NCBI RefSeq assembly: GCF_900095265.1
Contig: NZ_LT607663.1
Coordinates: 1 to 64,000, forward strand
Reading direction: 5' to 3'
Source of the DNA: Janthinobacterium sp. UMAB-56
Lineage (GTDB): Bacteria; Pseudomonadota; Gammaproteobacteria; Burkholderiales; Burkholderiaceae_D
Length of the DNA: 64,000 nt
Shown: piece by piece, positions 55,134 through 63,897 of the stretch
Position numbering within the stretch: position 1 is the first letter of the stretch
Layout of the letters: each line of letters starts with the position of its first letter
Notes under the pieces: model-generated
Database searches by the model: none
What the model saw: the letters and a program-made list of their open reading frames with translations, nothing else
Told to the model about the DNA's origin: nothing
Position numbers and translations under genes: made by a program

Positions 55134-57575
55134 ATGAATGCTGTCTTGAAACCTACTACCTGTTTCCACTGCGGCTTGCCCGTCCCTGCCGGCAGTAAAT
55201 GGCTCGTCACCATAGACGAGCTGCCGCGCGCCATGTGCTGCCCCGGCTGCGAAGCGGTGGCGCAAACCATCGTCGACATCGGCCAGAGCGCGTATTACCG
55301 CGACCGCGACGAGTACGCCGTCAACGCGTTTGATGCCACCCTGATGCCGCCCGAACTGCGTTTGTACAGCAATGACGACGCGCAATTCGCGCGCGACGCC
55401 AGCAGCTGCGAAGCGACCCTGTCCGTCGAAGGCATACGCTGCGCCGCCTGCGTCTGGCTGATCGAACGCCAGCTGACGCGCCTGCCCGGCGTGCAGGCGG
55501 CCAGCCTGAACGTCGCCACCGAGCGCCTGTACGTGCGCTGGAGCCGCGCCGAATGCGAGCCGGGCGACATCCTGCAAGCCGTGCGGCAAGTCGGCTACAC
55601 GGCTTATCCGTATGACGCCGTGCGCCATGGCGAGCGCCTGCAAAAGGCCAGCAAGACCCTGGGCCGCCAGCTGTTCGTGGCCGGCCTGTCGATGATGCAG
55701 GTCATGATGTATGTGGCGCCCGCCTACCTGGCCGCCGAGGATGGCACGCTGGACGAAAATATGGCCAGCCTGATGCGCTGGGCCAGCCTGCTGCTCACCT
55801 TGCCGGCCATCTGCTATTCGGCCATGCCCTTCTTCCAGGGCGCCTGGGCCAGCCTGCGCGCGCGCACACTGGGCATGGACGTGCCGGTGGCGCTGGGCAT
55901 CCTGGCAGCCTTCTTCGGCAGCGTGGTGGCGACCTTCACGGGCCACGGCGAGGTGTATTACGACTCGGCCACGATGTTCATCTTCCTCTTGCTGTGCAGC
56001 CGTTACTTCGAGCTGCAGGCGCGCCGCAAGGCGGCTTCGGCGCTGGAACGACTGCAGCACGCCTTGCCTGCCTCGGCCTCGCTGATGCCGGGCTTTCCCG
56101 ACAACCGCGCCACGACCCTGGTGCCGGCCGCCAGCCTGGCCGTGGGCGACATCATGCTCGTGAAACCGGGCGAGGCGATCGCCGCCGACAGCGTCATCAT
56201 CGAGGGCACGAGTGCGCTGGACCTGTCGCTGCTGACGGGCGAGAGCGCGGCGCAGCGCCGCGAAACGGGCGACCAGGTGCCAGGCGGGGCCATCAACGCG
56301 AGTGCCATCCTGACCTTGCGCGTGCTCAAGCCGGCACGCGAAAGCACCCTGTCCGATTTATTGAAACTGATCGAGCGGGCCGGCAGCGGCAAGCCGCAGA
56401 TCGCACAATGGGCCGACAAAGTGGCCGCCTGGTTCGTGCTGGGCCTGCTGCTGTTTGCCGTCGCCGTGTTCGCCTTCTGGAGCTGGCACGATGCGTCGCG
56501 GGCCTGGCCCGTGGCCATCGCCGTACTGGTCGTGTCGTGCCCGTGTGCACTATCGCTGGCCACGCCGACGGCGCTGGCGGCCGCTACCGACAGCCTGCTG
56601 CGGCGCGGCGTGCTGATCGTCCAGCCGCATGTGCTGGAAACCCTGCACCGCGCCACGCACATCATCTTCGACAAGACGGGGACCTTGACCCTGGGCCGGC
56701 CCGTGCTGCAGCGCATCGAGGGGCTCGGCAGCATGACGGACGACGCTAGCCTGCAAGTGGCCGCCGTGCTGGAAGCGGGCAGCGCCCATCCGCTGGCGCA
56801 GGCGATCCTGGCCGCCGCCGAAGGGTTGCCAAGACAGCAGCCACGCGCGCATGCCGAGCAATTGCAGGAAGTGCAGGGACAGGGACTCGAAGGCTGCGTC
56901 GACGGCGTGCGCTACCGACTCGGCAATGCGGCCTTCGTCGCCGCCATCGCCGGGCCGCCGCTGGGCGACACGGCCGTCGGCGTGCAAGGCATGACGCCGC
57001 TGTACCTGGGCACGCAGGGACGCTGGCTCACGCGCTTCCTGCTCAGCGATGCGCTGCGCCCGGAAGCGCGCGACGTCGTCGACTATTTCCGCCGGCACGG
57101 CAAGCAAGTCGTGCTGCTCAGTGGCGACCAGGAAGCGCTGACGCAAAACGTGGCGGCGCAACTGGGCATCGCCACGGCCTGCGGCGAATGCCTGCCCGAT
57201 GAAAAGCTCGATTTCGTGCAGCAATTGCAGGCTACGGGCGCCGTCGTGGCCATGGTCGGCGACGGCATCAACGACGCCGCCGTGCTGAGCGGTGCCGACG
57301 TCTCCTTCGCCATGGGTTCCGGCGCCGCGCTGGCGCAGGCGCATGCGGACACGGTGCTGCTCTCGAGCCAGTTGCAGTGCGTGCTCGACACGGCGCAAAC
57401 GGCCGCGCGCAGCATGCGTATCATCCGCGAAAACCTGGGCTGGGCCACGCTGTACAATCTGACGGCCATCCCGGCCGCCGCGCTGGGTTTCCTGAATCCC
57501 TGGCTGTCCGGTGTCGGCATGGCTGCCAGCTCGGCCGTCGTCATCGCCAACGCCCTGCGCCTGCGGAAAGTCTGA
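55134..57575 (+). CDS. ccoI: Copper-exporting P-type ATPase for cbb3 oxidase assembly
   Basis: The 813-residue P1B-ATPase (CcoI/FixI) delivers copper for the CcoN binuclear centre. Seen are an N-terminal zinc-finger-like set (Cys10, Cys13, Cys35/36, Cys39), a heavy-metal domain with GIRCAAC (Cys103, Cys106), eight membrane helices, the actuator LLTGES, the metal channel C469-P-C471, the phosphorylated aspartate in DKTGTLT at about 513, and MVGDGINDAAVL. It is 10 bases after the UreH-like gene and three before ccoS. Confidence 0.94.
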   Translation: MNAVLKPTTCFHCGLPVPAGSKWLVTIDELPRAMCCPGCEAVAQTIVDIGQSAYYRDRDEYAVNAFDATLMPPELRLYSNDDAQFARDASSCEATLSVEGIRCAACVWLIERQLTRLPGVQAASLNVATERLYVRWSRAECEPGDILQAVRQVGYTAYPYDAVRHGERLQKASKTLGRQLFVAGLSMMQVMMYVAPAYLAAEDGTLDENMASLMRWASLLLTLPAICYSAMPFFQGAWASLRARTLGMDVPVALGILAAFFGSVVATFTGHGEVYYDSATMFIFLLLCSRYFELQARRKAASALERLQHALPASASLMPGFPDNRATTLVPAASLAVGDIMLVKPGEAIAADSVIIEGTSALDLSLLTGESAAQRRETGDQVPGGAINASAILTLRVLKPARESTLSDLLKLIERAGSGKPQIAQWADKVAAWFVLGLLLFAVAVFAFWSWHDASRAWPVAIAVLVVSCPCALSLATPTALAAATDSLLRRGVLIVQPHVLETLHRATHIIFDKTGTLTLGRPVLQRIEGLGSMTDDASLQVAAVLEAGSAHPLAQAILAAAEGLPRQQPRAHAEQLQEVQGQGLEGCVDGVRYRLGNAAFVAAIAGPPLGDTAVGVQGMTPLYLGTQGRWLTRFLLSDALRPEARDVVDYFRRHGKQVVLLSGDQEALTQNVAAQLGIATACGECLPDEKLDFVQQLQATGAVVAMVGDGINDAAVLSGADVSFAMGSGAALAQAHADTVLLSSQLQCVLDTAQTAARSMRIIRENLGWATLYNLTAIPAAALGFLNPWLSGVGMAASSAVVIANALRLRKV

Positions 57576-57578
57576 ACC

Positions 57579-57755
57579 ATGGAAGCACTCTACCTCCTCA
57601 TCCCCTTAAGCGTCGTGGTCGTTTTCATCGCCCTGTGGGTCTACTTCACGGCCTCGGACAGCGGCCAGTTCGACGACCTCGTCGGACCGGGCCTGCGCGT
57701 GCTGCAGGACGACGATACGCCGGCCAAACCGGCGCCCGACGAACCACAGGCCTGA
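57579..57755 (+). CDS. ccoS: CcoS, cbb3 oxidase maturation protein
   Basis: This 58-residue protein has one membrane helix (about residues 4-24, including LLIPLSVVVVFIALWVYFT) and the conserved SGQFDDLVGPG just after it, typical of CcoS/FixS. CcoS is needed to insert the haem and copper cofactors into CcoN. It starts three bases after the ccoI stop, at ATG 57579, and ends at TGA 57753-57755. It closes the assembly operon. Confidence 0.93.
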   Translation: MEALYLLIPLSVVVVFIALWVYFTASDSGQFDDLVGPGLRVLQDDDTPAKPAPDEPQA

Positions 57756-57804
57756 CGTTTCCCCTCCGGCACGATGGCGCCTGGGCGTCGTTGAAATACG
57801 CCTT

Positions 57805-57818
57805 TTGACACAGATCAA
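57805..57818. promoter_or_regulatory. Second, near-consensus FNR box upstream of ccoN
   Basis: TTGACACAGATCAA differs from the FNR consensus at one defined base (TTGAC for TTGAT). It is centred 107 bases upstream of the perfect box, so it might tune ccoN expression or just be a weak site. Confidence 0.55.
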
Positions 57819-57911
57819 GCCCTGCTTGTAGGGATCTTGCATGGCATTTTTTTGCCCGAAACGCGGTTTATTTTGATGCCAGTTCGCTACGCTTATTTCA
57901 TCCGGGGAATT

Positions 57912-57925
57912 TTGATCCACATCAA
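57912..57925. promoter_or_regulatory. FNR box in the ccoN promoter
   Basis: TTGATCCACATCAA is a perfect FNR consensus. With a TACTCT -10-like element at 57948-57953 the start would be near 57960, placing the box centre at -41.5. This fits direct FNR activation of ccoNOQP when oxygen is low. Confidence 0.9.
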
Positions 57926-57993
57926 AGTTTTTTCACGGTCAAACACTTACTCTCTGGCCACCATCATAAATAGTAATTCCAGGGAGAGTCTTT

Positions 57994-59421
57994 GTGGATC
58001 AATCGCTGAACTATAACTACAAGATCGTGAAGCAATTCGCGGTCGCTACTGTGGTATGGGGCATCATCGGCATGCTGGTTGGCGTTATCATCGCCGCTCA
58101 GCTGGCCTGGCCTGCCCTGAACCTCGACATACCTTGGCTGACATACGGACGTTTGCGTCCGCTGCACACGAATGCGGTGATTTTCGCCTTCGGCATCTGC
58201 GGCCTGTTCGCCACTTCGTACTACGTCGTGCAACGCACCTGCCAGGTGCGCCTGTTTTCCGACAAGCTGGCCGCCTTCACGTTCTGGGGCTGGCAAGCGG
58301 TGATCCTGTGCGCGGTCGTCAGCCTGCCCATGGGCCTGACCCGCGGCAAGGAATACGCCGAGCTGGAATGGCCTATCGCCATCCTCATCGCCGTCGTCTG
58401 GATTGCCTACGCCATCGTTTTCTTCGGCACCCTGATCAAGCGCAAGGTCAAGCATATCTACGTGGCCAACTGGTTCTTCGGCGCCTACATCCTGGCCGTG
58501 ACGATTTTGCACGTGGTCAATGGCGCCGTCATGCCAGCGTCGTTCACCAAATCGTATTCCGCCTATGCGGGCGTGCAGGACGCCATGATCCAGTGGTGGT
58601 ACGGCCATAACGCGGTGGGCTTCATCCTGACCGCCGGCTATCTGGGCATGGTTTACTACTTCATCCCGAAACAGGCCGAGCGCCCCGTGTACTCGTATCG
58701 CCTGTCCATCGTCCACTTCTGGGCGCTGATCTTCACCTACATGTGGGCCGGCCCGCATCACCTGCATTACACGGCCTTGCCTGACTGGACGCAATCGATC
58801 GGCATGGTCTTCTCGCTGGTGCTGCTGGCGCCAAGCTGGGGCGGCATGATCAACGGCATCATGACCCTGTCGGGCGCCTGGCACAAGCTGCGCACCGACC
58901 CTATCCTGAAATTCATGATCGTCTCGCTGTCGTTCTACGGCATCGCCACCTTCGAAGGTCCGATGATGTCGATCAAGACCATCAACTCGCTGTCGCACTA
59001 CACCGACTGGACCGTTGCCCACGTGCATGCGGGCGCCCTGGGCTGGGTGGGCTTCATCACCATGGGTTCGATCTACTATCTGCTGCCACGCCTGGCGGGC
59101 CGCACGCAGATGCACAGCACGCGCCTGGTCGACGTGCACTTCTGGGTGGCCACCATCGGCATCGTGCTGTATATCGCCGCAATGTGGATCGCCGGCGTGA
59201 TGCAGGGCCTGATGTGGCGCGCGGTCAATCCGGACGGCACCCTGACCTACACCTTTGTCGAAAGCGTGAAAGCAACGTATCCGTACTACGTGGTGCGCGT
59301 GGCCGGTGGCCTGCTGTACCTGTCGGGTATGTGCATCATGGGCTACAACACCTGGATGACCTTGCGCGGCAGCAAACTCCCCGTCGCCCGCATTCCGGAA
59401 CTGAACGCGGCGCACGCCTGA
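57994..59421 (+). CDS. ccoN: cbb3-type cytochrome c oxidase, catalytic subunit I
   Basis: CcoN holds the low-spin haem b and the haem b3-CuB oxygen-reducing site. The 475-residue protein has 12 membrane helices and conserved histidines in [40 protein letters not shown] and [13 protein letters not shown]. The start is GTG 57994, with AGGGAGAG six bases upstream. ccoO follows after 15 bases. Confidence 0.96.
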   Translation: MDQSLNYNYKIVKQFAVATVVWGIIGMLVGVIIAAQLAWPALNLDIPWLTYGRLRPLHTNAVIFAFGICGLFATSYYVVQRTCQVRLFSDKLAAFTFWGWQAVILCAVVSLPMGLTRGKEYAELEWPIAILIAVVWIAYAIVFFGTLIKRKVKHIYVANWFFGAYILAVTILHVVNGAVMPASFTKSYSAYAGVQDAMIQWWYGHNAVGFILTAGYLGMVYYFIPKQAERPVYSYRLSIVHFWALIFTYMWAGPHHLHYTALPDWTQSIGMVFSLVLLAPSWGGMINGIMTLSGAWHKLRTDPILKFMIVSLSFYGIATFEGPMMSIKTINSLSHYTDWTVAHVHAGALGWVGFITMGSIYYLLPRLAGRTQMHSTRLVDVHFWVATIGIVLYIAAMWIAGVMQGLMWRAVNPDGTLTYTFVESVKATYPYYVVRVAGGLLYLSGMCIMGYNTWMTLRGSKLPVARIPELNAAHA

Positions 59422-59436
59422 TAGGAGCGAAAGCAA

Positions 59437-60051
59437 ATGAAATTTTCACATGCATGGATTGAGAGAAACCCCTGGCTGCTGATCGCCCTGGTCACGGTGG
59501 TGATCAGCATCGGCGGCGCCGTCGAGATCGTTCCCCTGTTCTTCCAGAAGAGCACGACGGAACCGGTCGCCGGCCTGAAGCCGTATTCGCCGCTGCGCCT
59601 GGCAGGCCGCGACATTTACGTGCGCGAAGGCTGCTACAACTGCCACTCGCAGATGGTGCGTCCGCTGCGCGCGGAAACGGAGCGCTATGGCCACTATTCG
59701 GTCGCTGGCGAGTTCGTCTACGACCGTCCGTTCCAGTGGGGTTCCAAGCGCACGGGGCCCGACCTGGCCCGCGTGGGCGCCCGCTACAGCGATGAATGGC
59801 ACCGCACGCACTTGAACAACCCGCGCGACGTGGTGCCCGAGTCGAACATGCCGGCCTACCCATGGCTGGCGAAGACCAAGCTGGAGCCCGGCGACATCAT
59901 GCCGAAGATGCGCGCCCTGAAGCGCCTGGGCCAGCCGTACAGCGATGAAGAGATCGCCGCCGGCCCCGCGCAGCTGCAGGACAAGACGGAAGAAGACGCC
60001 CTGGTCGCCTATCTGCAAGGCCTCGGTACATTAATCAAAACAAGGAATTAG
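59437..60051 (+). CDS. ccoO: cbb3-type oxidase, monohaem cytochrome c subunit II
   Basis: CcoO passes electrons toward CcoN. The 204-residue protein has one membrane anchor (about residues 13-35), then the haem motif CYNCH at 66-70 within [15 protein letters not shown]. The methionine ligand is probably in [10 protein letters not shown]. Length matches the family. It is one base before ccoQ. Confidence 0.95.
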   Translation: MKFSHAWIERNPWLLIALVTVVISIGGAVEIVPLFFQKSTTEPVAGLKPYSPLRLAGRDIYVREGCYNCHSQMVRPLRAETERYGHYSVAGEFVYDRPFQWGSKRTGPDLARVGARYSDEWHRTHLNNPRDVVPESNMPAYPWLAKTKLEPGDIMPKMRALKRLGQPYSDEEIAAGPAQLQDKTEEDALVAYLQGLGTLIKTRN

Positions 60052-60052
60052 C

Positions 60053-60256
60053 ATGGCAATCGACAACCTGTTTGACAGCGCCAGCAGCGTCATGACGGTG
60101 GTTTCCTTTACGACGTTCGTAGGCATACTGTGGTGGACTTTCAGCCGCAGCAATAGCGACTTCGACGCGGCGGCGCGCCTGCCGTTCGACGACGAGGCGC
60201 TCGATTACGCGGCTGAAGCCGAGATGAACCTGGCGAAGGAGCGCAACCATGGCTGA
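60053..60256 (+). CDS. ccoQ: cbb3-type oxidase subunit CcoQ
   Basis: This 67-residue protein has one membrane helix at about 15-30 (TVVSFTTFVGILWWTF) and an acidic cytoplasmic tail (LPFDDEALDYAAEAEM), as in CcoQ/FixQ. It stabilises the complex. It starts one base after ccoO and overlaps the ccoP start by eight bases. Confidence 0.9.
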   Translation: MAIDNLFDSASSVMTVVSFTTFVGILWWTFSRSNSDFDAAARLPFDDEALDYAAEAEMNLAKERNHG

Positions 60257-61169
60257 CTTTACCAATGGATTCTGGAATATCTACATCATCGTGCTGTCCT
60301 TGCTGGGCATCATCGGCTGCGGCGTGCTGCTGTACTCGCAGTCGAAGGTGAAAGTGGCCGCCGGCGCGCCCGCCGACGGTACCACCGGCCACGTCTGGGA
60401 CGAGGACTTGAAGGAACTCAATACGCCGATGCCGCGCTGGTGGATGTGGTTGTTCTACATCACCATCGTCTTCGCCCTGGCGTATCTGTTCCTGTATCCG
60501 GGCCTGGGCAACTATGCCGGCAGCCTGGGCTGGAAATCGACGGGCCAGTACGAGGAAGAGCTGAAGAAGGCGGAAGCCGACTACGGCCCCCTGTTCAACA
60601 AGTACCTGAGCCAGGACTTGAAGACGGTGGCCGCCGATCCGCAGGCGCAAGCCATCGGCCAGCGTCTGTTCCTGACCTACTGCGCGCAATGCCACGGTTC
60701 GGATGCACGCGGCAACAAGGGCTTCCCCAACCTGACCGACAAGGACTGGCTGTATGGCGGCGATCCCGACATCATCAAGACCACCATCATGCATGGCCGC
60801 AATGGCCAGATGCCGCCGATGGGCGCCGCGCTGGGCTCCGAGAAGGATGTCGAGAACGTGGCTCATTATGTGCTGAGCCTATCCGGTTCCACCTCGGACC
60901 CCGTCAAGTCCGTACTGGGCAAGGCCAAGTTCGGCGCCTGCATGGCTTGCCATGGCGCCGATGCGAAGGGTAACCAGATGCTCGGTTCGCCTAACCTAAC
61001 GGACAAGATCTGGCTGTATGGCGGCAGCGCCGATACCATCATGGAAACCATCCGCAAGGGACGCAACAACACCATGCCGGCCTTCAGCGATTTCCTCGGC
61101 GAATCCAAGGTACACGTGCTGTCGGCGTATGTCTGGAGCCTGTCAAATCCTCAGACGCCCGTGAAATGA
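60249..61169 (+). CDS. ccoP: cbb3-type oxidase, dihaem cytochrome c subunit III
   Basis: CcoP accepts electrons from soluble cytochromes. The 306-residue protein has two N-terminal helices, the CcoP signature HVWDEDLKELNTPMPRWW and two haem sites, CAQCH at 145-149 and CMACH at 231-235. It overlaps ccoQ by eight bases and is followed by ccoG four bases later. Confidence 0.95.
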   Translation: MADFTNGFWNIYIIVLSLLGIIGCGVLLYSQSKVKVAAGAPADGTTGHVWDEDLKELNTPMPRWWMWLFYITIVFALAYLFLYPGLGNYAGSLGWKSTGQYEEELKKAEADYGPLFNKYLSQDLKTVAADPQAQAIGQRLFLTYCAQCHGSDARGNKGFPNLTDKDWLYGGDPDIIKTTIMHGRNGQMPPMGAALGSEKDVENVAHYVLSLSGSTSDPVKSVLGKAKFGACMACHGADAKGNQMLGSPNLTDKIWLYGGSADTIMETIRKGRNNTMPAFSDFLGESKVHVLSAYVWSLSNPQTPVK

Positions 61170-61173
61170 CGTA

Positions 61174-62556
61174 ATGGAACCTCAAGTCATCAAGATGTAT
61201 GCGGCCCGCGAGCAAATCTACCCTCGCGAGGCCAAAGGACGCTACGCTACCTGGCGATGGGTATGCGTCTGGCTTACCCAGCTGGCGTTCTACGGCTTGC
61301 CGTGGTTGACCTGGAATGGCAGGCAAGCCCTGCTGTTCGATTTGACCACGCGCAAGTTCTACATTTTCGGCGTCGTGCTGTGGCCCCAGGATTTCATCTA
61401 TCTGGCGGCCCTGCTGATCATCTGTGCGTATTTGTTGTTCCTCGTCACGGCCATTGCCGGGCGGGTGTGGTGCGGCTTTTCCTGCCCGCAAACGGTATAC
61501 ACGGAAATCTTCCTGTGGGTCGAACGCCGGATCGAGGGCACGCGCAGCGCGCGCATGGCCCTCGACAAGCAGGGCCCCTCCGTGCGCAAGACGTTCAAGA
61601 AGACGGCCAAGCACCTGGCATGGGGCGCCATCGCCCTGTGGACGGGCTTTACCTTTGTCGGCTACTTCACGCCGATCAAGGAACTGGCGCGCGAGGTGAG
61701 CACCTTCAATTTCGGTCCCTGGGAATGGTTCTGGGTCTTGTTCTACAGCCTGGCAACCTACGGCAACGCGGGCTGGCTGCGCGAGCAGGTGTGCAAGTAC
61801 ATGTGCCCCTACGCGCGCTTCCAGAGCGCCATGTTCGACCAGGATACCCTGATCATCACCTACGATGCCAAGCGCGGCGAACCACGTGGCGCCATGAGCA
61901 AGAAGGCCGGCAACAACGATAAGCTGGGCGATTGCATCGATTGCACCCTGTGCGTGCAAGTGTGTCCGACCGGCATCGATATCCGCAACGGCCTGCAGTA
62001 TGAATGCATCGGCTGTGCCGCCTGCGTCGATGCCTGCAACAGCGTGATGGACAAGGTCGACCGGCCGCGTGGACTGGTACGCTACAGTACCGACCATGCG
62101 ATGGAAAACAACTTCAGTTCGCAGCAGATCCGCCAGCGCGCCATGCGCCCGCGCGTGCTGATCTACACCTCCATCCTGGCCTTGATCATCATTGCCGTGT
62201 GTACTTCGCTGGCCCTGCGCACGCCGCTGAAAATGGACGTCATCCGCGACCGCGGTTCGATGGGACGCGAAGTGGAAGACGGCATGATCGAAAACGTCTA
62301 CCGCCTGCAGATCATGAACACTTCGGAGCAAAGCCAGCATTTCAAAATCAGCGCTTCCGGCTTGCCGGGCCTGACCTTGCTGACGCGCGAGGAAGTGACC
62401 TTGCAGCCGACGGAAACGCTGGGCTGGCCGATCCGCCTGCGCGTGCCGCACGGCGTGGGAGAAAAGGGCTCGAACAAGATTGCGGTCGAACTGCAATCGC
62501 TGGACGACCCAACGCTGCATGTGCGTGAAAGCGCGGTCTTCATCGTGCCGCGCTAA
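61174..62556 (+). CDS. ccoG: CcoG/RdxA membrane iron-sulphur protein, cbb3 assembly
   Basis: The 460-residue protein has several N-terminal membrane helices and two ferredoxin-type [4Fe-4S] motifs, CIDCTLCVQVCP and CIGCAACVDACN, with CGFSCPQTVYTEIF earlier. The C-terminal FixG Ig-like domain follows. CcoG reduces copper for insertion into the oxidase. It lies four bases after ccoP and 54 before ccoH. Confidence 0.94.
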   Translation: MEPQVIKMYAAREQIYPREAKGRYATWRWVCVWLTQLAFYGLPWLTWNGRQALLFDLTTRKFYIFGVVLWPQDFIYLAALLIICAYLLFLVTAIAGRVWCGFSCPQTVYTEIFLWVERRIEGTRSARMALDKQGPSVRKTFKKTAKHLAWGAIALWTGFTFVGYFTPIKELAREVSTFNFGPWEWFWVLFYSLATYGNAGWLREQVCKYMCPYARFQSAMFDQDTLIITYDAKRGEPRGAMSKKAGNNDKLGDCIDCTLCVQVCPTGIDIRNGLQYECIGCAACVDACNSVMDKVDRPRGLVRYSTDHAMENNFSSQQIRQRAMRPRVLIYTSILALIIIAVCTSLALRTPLKMDVIRDRGSMGREVEDGMIENVYRLQIMNTSEQSQHFKISASGLPGLTLLTREEVTLQPTETLGWPIRLRVPHGVGEKGSNKIAVELQSLDDPTLHVRESAVFIVPR

Positions 62557-62564
62557 GGTAGCAA

Positions 62565-62590
62565 GGCCAGTCCCCGTATGGGGATTGGCC
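62565..62590. repeat. 11-bp stem-loop between ccoG and ccoH
   Basis: GGCCAGTCCCC (62565-62575) pairs with GGGGATTGGCC (62580-62590), with one G-T wobble and a four-base loop. It begins eight bases after the ccoG stop and ends nine bases before the AGGAG of ccoH. There is no T-run, so it probably sets RNA stability or ccoH expression, not termination. Confidence 0.6.
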
Positions 62591-62610
62591 AATTAATCAG
62601 GAGAAATACC

Positions 62611-63135
62611 ATGTCCGACAGTCTCAAGCTGCAAGCTCCCGTTGCACCGTGGTACAAGCATCGCTGGCCGTGGCTGCTGATGCTCGGTCCCGGCCTGTCC
62701 GTGGTCGTCGGCAGCTTCATGGGCTATATCGCGTTTACGCAGCCCGACGCGCTGGTGGTGGGCGATTATTACAAGCAGGGCAAAGCGATCAATCAGGACT
62801 TGCGGCGCGATACCATCGCCAGCAACCTGGCGATGGATACCAGCCTGTCGTATGACGTTGCTGCAGCGCGCCTGACCGGTTCCGTGCATAGCTTCAGCAA
62901 GGCTTACCAGGGACCTTTGCTGCTGCACCTGGCGCATGCGACCCTGCCGGAAAAAGATATCAAGCTGATGGTACAGCCCGATGCGGCCGGCAACTTCTCG
63001 GTGGCGCTGCCCATGCTCGAACGCAGCCGCTGGCAAGTGCTGGTGGAAAACGACAAGCGCGAGTGGCGCCTGTCCGGCATCTGGACCTGGCCGCTGCAAC
63101 GCAGCATCGCGCTGCATGCCGATGAAGAGTTATAA
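62611..63135 (+). CDS. ccoH: CcoH/FixH-like cbb3 oxidase assembly protein
   Basis: The 174-residue protein has one N-terminal membrane helix (about residues 21-42, LLMLGPGLSVVVGSFMGYIA) and a periplasmic FixH domain with DALVVGDYYKQGKAINQDL. CcoH binds the oxidase during assembly. ATG 62611 follows AGGAGA. It ends three bases from the convergent fnr stop. Confidence 0.9.
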   Translation: MSDSLKLQAPVAPWYKHRWPWLLMLGPGLSVVVGSFMGYIAFTQPDALVVGDYYKQGKAINQDLRRDTIASNLAMDTSLSYDVAAARLTGSVHSFSKAYQGPLLLHLAHATLPEKDIKLMVQPDAAGNFSVALPMLERSRWQVLVENDKREWRLSGIWTWPLQRSIALHADEEL

Positions 63136-63138
63136 GCC

Positions 63139-63897
63139 TTATTTGCAGACGTCGGTGCCGGCCGTAATGGCTTTCAACTTGGCCGGCTGCAGTATCTCGA
63201 TCTCGCGGTTGGAGACGCGCAGCCAGCCTTCCTTCTTGAACTTCGACAACAGCCGGCTGACGCTCTCGATGGTCAGCCCCAGGTAGTTGCCGATTTCCTC
63301 GCGCGACATGCGCAGCTGAAAATTGGTCCCGGAATAACCGCGCGCCTCGTAGCGCGACGCCAGGTTGACGATGAAGGCGGCAAAACGCTGCGTCGCCTGC
63401 ATATTGCCCAGCAACAGCATCACGCTTTGCTCGCGCGTGATTTCCTGGCTCATCATGCGGTGGAAATGGCGCAGCAGGGTCGGCATATTGCCCAGCAATT
63501 GTTCCAGGCTGGAAAACGGAATTTCACACACTTCGCTATCTTCCAGTGCCACCGCATTACAGTGGTGGCGGTCGGCGCTGATGGCATCCATGCCCAGCAG
63601 TTCGCCCGCCATCTGGAAGCCCGTCACCTGCTCTTCGCCGCCCGGATTGATCTGGTAGGTCTTGAAGTGCCCCAGGCGTATTGCATACAGGTTCTGGAAC
63701 GAGTCGCCGATGCGGAACAGCGGGGCGCCGCGCGCGATCTTGCGGCGGCGGCCGATGATCTGGTCCAGTCTATCCATGTCACCCACATCGAGACCCATCG
63801 GCAGGCACAATTGATGCATGCTGCAGGTCGAGCACCGCGCACGCAAGGCCTCCACGTTCACTGTGGGCAAGGTGGGAGTGCTTGGCGCTTCTGTCAT
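63139..63897 (-). CDS. fnr: FNR-type oxygen-sensing transcription regulator
   Basis: The 252-residue CRP/FNR regulator has the oxygen-sensing [4Fe-4S] ligands Cys22, Cys25, Cys31 and Cys124 (in VCEIPF), with the same spacing as E. coli FNR (20, 23, 29, 122). A cyclic-nucleotide-binding-like domain precedes the HTH; the recognition segment LTIESVSRLL keeps the Glu-Ser-Arg set that reads TTGAT. It should therefore bind the boxes at 51099 and 57912. AAAGG lies before ATG 63897; an in-frame start at 63969 is less likely. Confidence 0.94.
   Translation of the reverse strand: MTEAPSTPTLPTVNVEALRARCSTCSMHQLCLPMGLDVGDMDRLDQIIGRRRKIARGAPLFRIGDSFQNLYAIRLGHFKTYQINPGGEEQVTGFQMAGELLGMDAISADRHHCNAVALEDSEVCEIPFSSLEQLLGNMPTLLRHFHRMMSQEITREQSVMLLLGNMQATQRFAAFIVNLASRYEARGYSGTNFQLRMSREEIGNYLGLTIESVSRLLSKFKKEGWLRVSNREIEILQPAKLKAITAGTDVCK

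Noticed and set aside
57964-59436. A 490-codon open frame opposite ccoN
   Set aside because: Composition is His/Gly/Asp-rich with no recognisable family, and ccoN is unmistakable.
61084-62592. A 502-codon open frame opposite ccoG
   Set aside because: Shadow of a high-G+C gene; ccoG has the correct iron-sulphur motifs and operon spacing.
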